DNA of 64,000 bases from positions 479,342,557 to 479,406,556 of the forward strand of contig CM046876.1 of assembly GCA_025667525.1 (NCBI GenBank), read 5' to 3'. Each line of letters opens with the position of its first letter. The first letter of the stretch is position 1. This document shows, piece after piece, positions 55,991 through 64,000 of the stretch. This stretch comes from Glebionis coronaria (lineage: Eukaryota; Streptophyta; Magnoliopsida; Asterales; Asteraceae). Under the pieces are notes generated by a model that was not told the DNA's origin, made no database searches, and saw nothing but the letters and a program-made list of their open reading frames with translations. A program made the translations under genes and the position numbers.

Positions 55991-56356
55991 TGTTAACCCT
56001 ATATTCTATATAGTCGAACAAGAATGTAATAGGTCATCTTAGTCGTTAATGGTCTTGTAATGTAATAGGTTAGTCGGGTTAATCGGGCTTAGACTTTAAG
56101 CAAATATTGTATAAGTTAGGGGCGTAAGCCCAAGCAAAGCCAAGCCCAGCCCATAAACAAGCTTAACAAAGCCTTTAAGGTGTGGGGTATATATACCCTC
56201 TTCTATGTGTGGAAGAGGGTGTTGGTGAACATTATTTTCTCTCTCTAGTTAGTGTTTTACCATCCATTCTCTCTTGTTTCTCTCTCTACTTTTCTTCTCT
56301 TTCTCTCTCTAAATATCTCTCTAAATATTGTGTTATGGATTATAATGAGATTAACA
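55991..56356 (+). repeat. Copia-type LTR, probably the 3' LTR of element D
   Basis: A 366-bp unit starts TGTTAACCC after a purine tract and ends GATTAACA, so the ends are TGTTAA...TTAACA. A TATA box sits inside a perfect 14-nt palindrome GGGTATATATACCC (56185-56198), followed by a hairpin CCCTCTTC/GAAGAGGG (56196-56203, 56212-56219). CT-rich sequence follows. The partner LTR is not in the window, so the ends are inferred from structure. Confidence 0.6.
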
Positions 56357-58487
56357 GTATTATGTTCATGAATCTTTAAAAACTTGGATTAAAACATGTT
56401 ATGGTAAAGATTAAAACAAGATTAAGGTGGGGTTTAGTTTGATTTTGGTTCGATTGCACGCAAACCGAGAGTCAACCGACTCTCGGTAGGGTTTTTCTGG
56501 CCACCAGCCGTGACCCAAAGGGTGGCGGTGGTGTTTGGCTGCTATCAGTCGCAAGCCCTCAACCCCACGGTGGGAACTGTGGTGGCGCAGTGGGAATCGA
56601 GACCTTGTGGGGGTCTCGGTGGGTAGCTAGGGCACGACAGGGGGAACCCGGTTCTACCGGGGAGAACTTTGGTCGAGCAGTGGGAACCGACATCAGCTTT
56701 GGCTGCTTTGCCGCCGGTATGAACCACCCAGCCGCTGGTTGTGGTGGTGTATAAGGGGTGTTTGGCTAGTTTATTTTTTTAAAACATGTATTATAGTTAT
56801 TAATTGGTTTAATTAAAAACATGTTAATTAGATTAATTAATTTACATGACTTAGAATATGAGATTTATTTAAATAAAATCATGTTCTTTTGTAGGTACAT
56901 TTTATTTAAATAAACCTATGATTAAATAATTAATTACTTAATTATTCATGTACACTAAATTAATTAATTAAAACTTAGCTTAATTAATTAATATCTTTTA
57001 AGGTAAAGTTTAATTATATGAAACATGTAATATTATTAGTTAATGATAACTTATGATAACATTGAATATTATTATTAATTAATAATAATAGGTTAAGCCT
57101 AAGTATTTACTTATTATTAAACTTTAGAATATAATTATTCATGATATAATATAAGCTTATTAAACAATAGTTTATACCGATTAATTATCTAATAAGAATA
57201 TGATTAATTTTGGTAATATATTAATTATGAAAACATGTTAATTATGGAATTTTACTAATTATGGCAACATGATAAATAAGGAAACGTATTCAATATGGTA
57301 ACATGCTATTTAAAGAAACATGCTAAATATGGAAACTTTCTATTTTTGGAAACTTGCTATTTTTGGAAAGTTACTATATATGGAAACCTGCTATTTTTGG
57401 AAAGTTACTATATATAGAAACCTGCTATTTTTAGAAAGTTACTCATTATGTTATAACAAGTACTTTAACACATAAAACATGAAATACATGAATCTAAAAT
57501 ACATGAAACTATAAGAAATACATGATTAAACATGAAATAATAAGACAAGACAAGGACAAGTATAATAAGTATGAACATGTCAAGTAAAACTAAATAACAA
57601 GTATGTATAAGTAAAACAGATACTTATTCATGTCACTTTATTATGTAGCTATTCTAAAGTCGGAGTGATCTTTCGCATATGTTTCCGTCTTCATTTACTG
57701 GACATAAGGTACGGATATTCCGTCCTTCAGTAAGGACATCATTCTTTCCTATAATAGGATTGCCCGTATGCAGCCAACTGTTTTACCCAGTAGTTACGTG
57801 TCTTAAACACATTCAGTATATGTTATGTTTATTTTATATTTTGCCTGAGCTATATACATGCATGCCAGTTTCACCTAGTTATGGGGCTTCCAAAACCATA
57901 GCACTAGAGGCACCTGTGTTATGACTATTATGTGGTGAGAGTGATTACCCGCGACGTACCTTTATAGTATTTGTCCTTTGTTATTATTATCATGTGGGGC
58001 GAATGGGTGCATCCTAGGACAAGTAGTAAGATTTCATGGTAACTACGGTGTGTGCCTTGCATTCGTTACAAGAGTTGATCCCTCCACTCATATTATATAT
58101 TAATTAGAGGCAGCCCTTCTAATTGCATGACGAGGTCACCCCTATAAGTATTCATGCACGTTGATATAACATGACCTATATGGGCTCCGAGCATATTTAA
58201 AATACAGTTTTCAGAATAAACTAAACATAAGTATTTTCAGATATATAAAACTAGTCTTATAAGCTTAAACTACGTTTTCCAGGACTTACACTTATTCCAC
58301 TGTTATTCATTTCATTTCATTACTTGCTTATGTTTATGCTTTACATTCATTGCCATATATCCGCACACTGAGCGTATTACTCAGCCATATTTTTCTTGCC
58401 ATGTCCCAATACGGTAGGTACTAAAGGGCAAAGCTAGGAAACAAGAGTACGTGCATGAAATGAGGCGCCTAGTCTTCTTTATTCTTT
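56357..58487. other. Unassigned repeat-like DNA, possibly remnant LTR of a Ty3 element
   Basis: No ORF is supported. A GC-rich block (56450-56760) contains an inverted repeat ACCGAGAGTC/GACTCTCGGT (56464-56473, 56478-56487) and smaller ones (CCCGGT/ACCGGG, GAGACC/GGTCTC). A very A/T-rich stretch follows, with tandem repeats at 57230-57450. The part near 58360-58440 (CACTGAGCGTATTACTCAGC and on) looks to me like LTR sequence of chromovirus elements, from memory only. Confidence 0.35.
57230..57450 (+). repeat. A/T-rich short tandem repeats
   Basis: Repeats of about 18 bp built on CTATTTTTGGAAA and, in higher order, a 34-bp unit beginning GGAAACCTGCTATTTTTGG occur about 2.5 times near 57379-57450. 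Copies differ by single bases. Confidence 0.65.
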
Positions 58488-58864
58488 AATGCAAATGGGG
58501 TGTACAAGGACAACCCTATGATAACAATATGGCTATCAACTTGATCAATAGGTCCTTTAACAAGGACTTCAATAATTTTGTTTGAAACTATAACATGCAT
58601 TGCACGAGGAAGACAGTTAATGATTTGCATGCAATGCTCATTGACTACGAAAAGGTGTTAAAGGACAATGCATCTACTTCTACTCCTCTTGTAATGACCA
58701 TACAAAAGGGTAGAGTGAGTAAGCCAAAATCACAAGCGAACAAGAAGAAAGGCAAAGGCAATGGTGATAAGGGCAAGCAAGTTGGGACTTATTCGAAACC
58801 TAAGCAGAACTTTGTCAAGAAGAATCAATCTCAGAAGGATGATGTTAATGCAAGTAATGCCTAA
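58488..58864 (+). pseudogene. Copia Gag remnant upstream of element E
   Basis: A frame reads FNKDFNNFV, TGA, NYNMHCTRKTVNDLHAMLIDYE, then a basic tail (KPKSQANKKKGKGNGDKGKQ) and stops after NASNA. The pattern (FV-x-NYNMH, then HAML, then a lysine-rich stretch) is that of Copia Gag just before its zinc knuckle. It lacks both ends and carries a nonsense codon, and is cut by the LTR that starts at about 58877. Confidence 0.6.
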
Positions 58865-58876
58865 AAACATTATTAG

Positions 58877-60440
58877 TGTTAACTAATCTTTCTTAGTTTT
58901 GATCACAACAAACCATACAACACATTTAGTGTAGAAACACAAAATGAATTATTTAACTAACACTATCATCAAGGTAATAATCATATCACTAACCTTTCTT
59001 AATCATACTTAGTGATCATCAAAATGATTATCCTTAAAACTTACTTTTGCTAATAAGACAAAAGTCTTTTTAATAAACTTTCTTTTTTAGAAAATGTTTT
59101 ATTAAAATGGAAAATGAAAATTTGAAAATGGCATATCCCAAATGCTGTTAGAATATCCTTTGAAGGGTTTAAATACCTCAGATATTCCCACCCCACTAAA
59201 AGACAAAAAACGGAGCGGAGTCTAGTGGCGGTACCTTAAGTACCTACGCGGTACCTTAGCGATATGGTACCGCGGGGTGAGATAAGGTACCGCGCACAGT
59301 AGCCGTTATAGATCCGTTGTAACTTTGTCTCCTTTAAATAGTGGGTCAAATCTCATTTTCCAGTAAGCCTCTTGGACGTTTTTCTCAGCCCTTTTTCTAT
59401 TTTCTATAGCATAATCATTAGTAAATGATCACTTAATTTGTTAAGGATGTTTACATATGATTATCCTCTTGATCCCCTCCTTTACCATGTCCAATGAGAA
59501 GATCACTCACTCACTAGTGTAGTGATAAAGATGAATTTATGAGCTAGTCATATTCATCATGATACCTTTGTGTTTTAGGTCAATCCAATGTATTTATGAA
59601 TACTTGGACTAGTTGTGTTCATCCAAGTTATTTGTGAATACTTGGATTTGTTGTGTACATCCATTGCATATGTGTTTGCTTGGATTTGTGTTGTGTAAAT
59701 CCAAGCTACATGTGTGTACTTGGATAAGTCTAGTTGAGTTGTAATAGATTTGATTAGGAGTTCTCACTAAACTATAAAGTGATGTGGTTGTGTCTTGTGA
59801 GTTCTCACTAAACTTTAAAGTGATTAGTAGTTGTATTGTGTGAAGTTCTCACTTAGCTTCAAAGTGAAGAGTCGTGAAGATTGGTTCTAGCTTTCGATTA
59901 GAACTCGACATCTAGCCTTGAGTCGTAAAATGGTGAAGTAGGCAACGTCGTGAAGATTGGTTCTACCTTAAGATTAGAACTCGACATCTAGCCTTGTGTC
60001 GTTAAATTGTGAAGTAGGCAACGTCGTGTAGATTGGTCCTAGCTAAAGATTAGGTCTCGACATTTAGCTTAGTGTCGGAAAATAATGTAAGCAACGATGT
60101 AAGGTTTTCTCCGCCGAGAAGGGAGCTTGTGGATATAGTGGAAATCTCGAGTAGGTGTACTCGAGGAGTGGAGTAGAAACGAGGATAGATCCTCGTTGTC
60201 GAACCACTATAAATCTTGGTGTCTTCCCACTAGGTTGTCTCCTTCCTTGCTCTTTACTTATTTCATTATCATTATACTTGCTTATTATTCTTGCTAGTGC
60301 ATTTCAATTGAACCTAATCATTATGCAACTTAGCTTTAAGTAAAAGATAGTTTTGATACAAACCAAATTGAAAGAAATTTTAATTTGGTCACCAATCGAA
60401 GAGAAACTATTCAACCCCCCCCCCCCTTCTAGTTTCTATA
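58877..60440 (+). repeat. Element E 5' LTR with three tandem hairpin arrays
   Basis: The left end is set by TGTTAAC after the Gag remnant and the right end by the primer site. A weak TATA-like TTTAAATA is at 59333-59340. Downstream are four units of about 39 bp (59581-59737), three units of about 45 bp (about 59755-59868) and three units of 76 bp (59871-60096). A C12 run is at 60415-60426. Four GGTACC-containing motifs lie at 59228-59295. The ends are unproven without the other LTR. Confidence 0.55.
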
Positions 60441-60442
60441 AT

Positions 60443-60455
60443 TGGTATCAGAGCG
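60443..60455 (+). promoter_or_regulatory. Element E primer binding site (Met-tRNA type)
   Basis: TGGTATCAGAGCG is the standard initiator Met-tRNA complement of plant Copia elements. It lies just after the presumed LTR end TTTCTATA. Confidence 0.8.
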
Positions 60456-62349
60456 ATGGTCACTCAAGATCTTTGAAGTATATTGTACTTTAAAACTTGG
60501 ATCGATCCATTGTCTCCTCAAATTAGAAGGTCTAGTTGTACTAAAGTTTCTCTTTGGTCAAAACTATGTTTTCCTTGAAAAATAGGTCTTGTAATTGATA
60601 ACATTGCATCCCACTTAAGATTAGTAGCCTTTATGCATTTTAGATATACTCTTGAAATGTATCTACTAGTTTGTATCTTGCTTTGTGTAGGTACTCATGA
60701 AGATCAATCACTTAATTAGTTGTGGATTGAGTTACTTGCACTTGTAGAAGAATCATCTTCATTGATCTTTAACATCTTTGAATGATGATACCAAGATGAT
60801 TGGGAATGATACTAGTCCTTGAAGACTTAGTACTCATCATAGTCATTGATTGGGCATAGCACTTATTCCTTCATGGATTGCTCTTTGTGGCCAAGGTACG
60901 CTTTCGTTCTCCCACACGCCCTTTGATCATTCTTTTGATCATTACTTGACTATGTGCTTGTTCTCGGCATCCTTGCCTTGACATTTATTTGTGGTTTGTG
61001 CTTCTTTTCCTTTATCCTCTCAAACCTTCATTGCTTGGATACTTGACTCACTATGGTGATGTAGAGTGAGTTAGTAAAAGCTTAAAGTATCAAGCATGAT
61101 TTCCATGGTTTGCACCCATACGGTTAGTAGGCCCTTTGTGGGAGAGAAAGTGAATTAATACTTTGCTCATATTTTAGTTTAGACTAAGACTATTATTGAA
61201 AGTGATCTTAGTTTAGACTTGAATAATTGCTTTGTGCTCATTCATTACCAAAGCCGTTTATCGTTTCGCCAGAAAGGCACGTCTTAAACCACTATATATG
61301 ACACAAGCTCTTCGTTTCAACTACTTGAAGATTGTCATTAATCCCTTGAGCATTGATCCTAGTCTTGATTCACTTCCCTTGATTTCTCTCCACTTAGTCG
61401 TTTTGCTACGAGTAGTCGTTTGTCCGTTTCGGTTCTTTTCGATCTTGATTTAACTCGTAATCCTTCGTTAAGGCATATTGCTTAGTGTTATGATGATCCA
61501 ATGATATTCTAAAAGGCTCATGATTTAATTTTAAGTATTTTAGAAAAATTGGATTTTCAAAATTTAGCGTTTTTCAGAGATAGAAACCTGCCTCTGTAGG
61601 CGGTTCCTTATCTCCGCGGCTCAAACCCGCGGTTCCTTATCGATAAGGTACCGCGGGCAGTAACTTTTGTCAGAGCGCCAGTTTGTGTTTTTTATTCTTT
61701 TTCAAACCAAACTCTCTCTCTCCCAAAAACACACAGACGACGGGTTTTACCTTTTCCACCATTGTTGAAGCTTCCAAAACCTTCAATCACTCAAATTAAT
61801 TGATTCCAAGTTGTGGGTTTCACTCATCCTTCATCTAACATCAATTAATTGTAAGTATTTTCTTTCAATTTCATCTATTTTGTTCTAGGGTTCATCCTTT
61901 CATAATTGGGGATTTTTAAAATTGAAATTGAATTAAAACCTTAATAGGAATGTGGGTTGACATGGTAATCTTACTATGATTCCTTAGGTTGATATTCATT
62001 AAGATTTCACTAAAACCCACTTGTAGAACAAATCCGAATTTAGGCCAAATGATTTTGGTTGAATGATGGATTTGAGATGAACCCATGAACAAGTAGGTAA
62101 TGACATTGTTAATGCTTACCTAAAAACCTTGTTTTGAAAAACCAATGTTCTAAGTTCATTGTTGATCCAACATAGTTCATATGTTCTTGGTAAATAATGG
62201 AATAGCTACTTTATGAACATGAGAATGATATGGATTCAATCCTTTGTTTGTCAAGAAATTGATATAACACATTCTCATATTCTTTGTTTGTTGATTTTAA
62301 TTTTTCATATGAGTGATTGGATAGATATTTTCGTGTTTAGGTACTTGTC
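60456..62349 (+). other. Element E untranslated stretch with a possible 5' UTR intron
   Basis: No ORF is supported. Two GGTTCCTTATC motifs and a 32-nt near-perfect palindrome are at 61600-61657. A pyrimidine-rich segment with CTCTCTCTCTC follows (61710-61725). A consensus donor GTAAGT at 61851 and a TTTTCGTGTTTAG acceptor ending at 62340 would remove 490 nt just before the ATG at 62350. Confidence 0.45.
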
Positions 62350-63411
62350 ATGTCTTCAAGATATCAAAAAGATCACGAACGAACACGAGCATACATGCCC
62401 TCTCACCCTCTTTTGATTCACTCTCACAAAAACTCGTCTAAGTCTCTCGAACATTGTTGTTTCCATGAAGGACGCATTGTTTGTTCCAATTTTGCAAATG
62501 AGTTTATTCGCTTCATGTTTAAATCTATTGGGTTTGATCGTCTTCTTGATATTGATGAGCCAATATTTCCTTCGTTTCTTATGGAGTTCTTTAGCTCATT
62601 CACATTGATAAGCATCAATAATGGTTTGTCTATACGATTTTCCATTATGGGGAAAATCATTATTTACACTCTTGAAGAATTCGGTGATATTCTTGGAGTG
62701 CCATCTAATGGTCAATGTCGATTCACCGATGCTTGGAGTTTAGACTCTTTAGAATCGGCCCCTATTGATGCTCATTTTGTGACCGTGCTTCCAACTCCTT
62801 CGGACATCATTCATACCATTTCCAAACCTCGTGAGCATCCTATTCATGGTAAATTTCAAGGAGTTGCTCGAACTCTCTCTCCTTGGGAATTACTATCTAG
62901 TGATATTAATGATTTCATGTCTCCTTGGGGTGAAATTATTAGGGAAAATGCAATGTGTCTTGATGGGAATCGGGATTTAGTACCCGCTTGTCTTGCACAC
63001 ATGTTGTATTGTGTTGCCACCACAACTCCTTACAATCTCGCATTTTTCATAGCTAAAAGAATTAGGTTTGTTATTCTTGAGCCTAAGTCAAGTCTTCCCT
63101 ATGGAATGCTTCTTTCTCGTCTTCTTAGAAGAGTCCTTATTGACTTTCCGTCTCTTCTATCTTCACCCTATCACTCCGTTGATCGTGTCATGTCTCCCAT
63201 TCAAGGGAACATTTCACCCGAGATCAATGTGAACTCGTGTCAAGTCGAAAATACTTCTCAAGAAGAGTCTTCTAGTAACCCTCCCTCAAACTTCATTAAC
63301 TTCATGTCCTCTTCAATCTCCATCTTGTCCTCCCATGAAGTTGATTCCGACTATCAATTTTATCTCAATCATCTTCTTCGAGAACGCCTCAGAAGTGAAT
63401 CAAGGAATTAG
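62350..63411 (+). CDS. Putative plant transposon protein domain ORF of element E
   Basis: 353 codons, open throughout. Recognisable segments are GKIIIYTLEEFGDILGVPS, FTDAWSLDSL, ENAMCLDGNRDLVPACLAHM, LAFFIAKRIRFVILEP and LPYGMLLSRLLRRVLIDFP. These recall a family listed as 'putative plant transposon protein', found next to plant retroelements and resembling a Gag- or transposon-associated domain; its function is unknown to me. The C-terminal 80 residues are serine-rich and low in conservation. ATG 62350 lies 9 nt after a splice acceptor. Alternatives are an accessory ORF of E or an unrelated captured ORF. Confidence 0.55.
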   Translation: MSSRYQKDHERTRAYMPSHPLLIHSHKNSSKSLEHCCFHEGRIVCSNFANEFIRFMFKSIGFDRLLDIDEPIFPSFLMEFFSSFTLISINNGLSIRFSIMGKIIIYTLEEFGDILGVPSNGQCRFTDAWSLDSLESAPIDAHFVTVLPTPSDIIHTISKPREHPIHGKFQGVARTLSPWELLSSDINDFMSPWGEIIRENAMCLDGNRDLVPACLAHMLYCVATTTPYNLAFFIAKRIRFVILEPKSSLPYGMLLSRLLRRVLIDFPSLLSSPYHSVDRVMSPIQGNISPEINVNSCQVENTSQEESSSNPPSNFINFMSSSISILSSHEVDSDYQFYLNHLLRERLRSESRN

Positions 63412-64000
63412 ATGTTATGCTCATAGTGACTTGCAACACTCATCTAGGATGTTTTCATGACTCTCTTCTCTTCATTTGGTTATGTATTAACTTATGCTTG
63501 GATTATTATTTTCTTTGATCCTTAATGTTAATATGCCTTCATGATTGTGTTTTACATTGCTCTGTGCATGCCTTTTGATAGTTAGCTTATTAGATTATGA
63601 TCTGTAGTTAACTTTGGCTTGTGAAACCTTTTGGAAAAATCTGGGTTTATCAAAAAAATGGGATGGGAAATTTTTGAAAACCTTCTGGTCGCGGTTCCAT
63701 ATCGACCCACGGTTCCTTATCGATAAGGTACCGCCGGTCCTAGATAAGGAACCGCCGGCCACTGTGCACGACAGCATCTTTGCTTTACACTGTTTTCTTA
63801 ATTTTGTGTAAACCTTGCATGATTTTCAGTAATAAACTGCACATTTCCTAAACTAGGGTATCTAAATTCATTATTCACCTAAAATGATTTTAACCCATTA
63901 CTAGTTTGGATCATCCCCTCAACCATTTAAACCCACCTTGTTTGCCATGTTCTCCACACATCAAACATATTTCCCTAAACCTTAAACCACCCTAATCAAC
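63412..64000. other. Noncoding sequence after the accessory ORF
   Basis: No ORF is supported. It holds the third cluster of the GATAAGG-ACCGC palindromic motifs (63691-63758). The rest is A/T-rich without recognisable features. Confidence 0.5.

Larger units (their letters stand above)
31810..56356 (+). mobile_element. Element D: old Copia-type retrotransposon, interrupted by B and C
   Basis: Copia order (Gag, protease, integrase, RT, RNase H) is seen from 31810 to 37227, followed by a long 3' noncoding stretch to 38414. C is inserted there, and I infer that D continues at 54767 and ends with the LTR at 55991-56356. B cut off its Gag N-terminus. The coding part has at least two frameshifts and three nonsense codons plus a lost integrase aspartate, so it is a dead copy. 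The long Gag with helical segments resembles Copia elements I associate with Asteraceae. Confidence 0.75.
58877..64000 (+). mobile_element. Element E: Copia-type LTR retrotransposon, 5' part
   Basis: An LTR-like unit (TGTTAACTAATC start, about 1.56 kb) is followed at once by a Met-tRNA-type primer site. A long untranslated stretch and a 353-codon ORF follow, and the element runs off the window. The LTR size and the primer site suggest the SIRE-like Copia group. No Gag or Pol is reached, so the class is inferred. Confidence 0.55.

Noticed and set aside
57679..57924. 81-codon ORF in the unassigned region
   Set aside because: No recognisable domain and no supporting promoter or splice context; surrounding sequence looks like remnant LTR.

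Overview
This window looks like plant nuclear DNA made almost entirely of nested LTR retrotransposons. No host gene could be supported. The gag, pol and accessory-ORF styles (Athila-type Ty3 elements with very long LTRs, a Tat-type Ty3 element, Copia elements with long Gag proteins) fit a dicot. They resemble what I remember from Asteraceae genomes, but that family assignment is inference from memory and not a search result.

Layout. Six elements can be separated. D is an old, broken Copia element on +, seen as 31810-38414 and again as 54767-56356. B is an Athila-like element on + inserted into D's gag; it is seen as 1-193 (leader) and 22358-31809 (gag, protease, 3' noncoding region, 3' LTR), and its 5' LTR lies left of the window. 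A is an Athila-type element on - inserted into B's leader (about 194-22357, LTRs of about 1.63 kb). N is a Tat/Retand-type element on - inserted into A's pol (5657-16594, LTRs of 571 bp, 5-bp target duplication GTGCC). C is a large Athila-like element on + inserted into D's 3' part (38415-54766, LTRs of about 4.0 kb). The right end (56357-64000) holds unassigned repeat DNA, a Copia gag remnant, and the 5' portion of another Copia element, E (LTR about 58877-60440, Met-tRNA-type primer site, then a 353-codon ORF), which runs out of the window. By-eye LTR divergence is about 1% for C, 1.4% for N and 1.6% for A, so all three look fairly recent, while D is heavily decayed.

How the parts work. C is nearly complete: Gag-protease and RT-RNase H-integrase are in one frame, separated by a single amber codon. 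A has one nonsense codon in gag and is split by N. B carries gag and protease but no RT, RNase H or integrase, so it would need enzymes from a relative such as A or C. N carries the dual RNase H of the Tat clade plus a spliced accessory gene on the opposite strand with its own promoter.

Most interesting signals: (1) the LTRs of B and C hold inverted repeats at matching places whose sequences differ but whose pairing is kept, most of them in the probable RNA leader; (2) the LTR of E holds three successive tandem arrays whose units each form hairpins; (3) E has repeated GATAAGG-(T/A)-ACCGC palindromes at three places; (4) the antisense spliced gene of N; (5) a 16-copy ATCG(C/G)AATG motif field in A's LTR; (6) the gag-protease-only element B.
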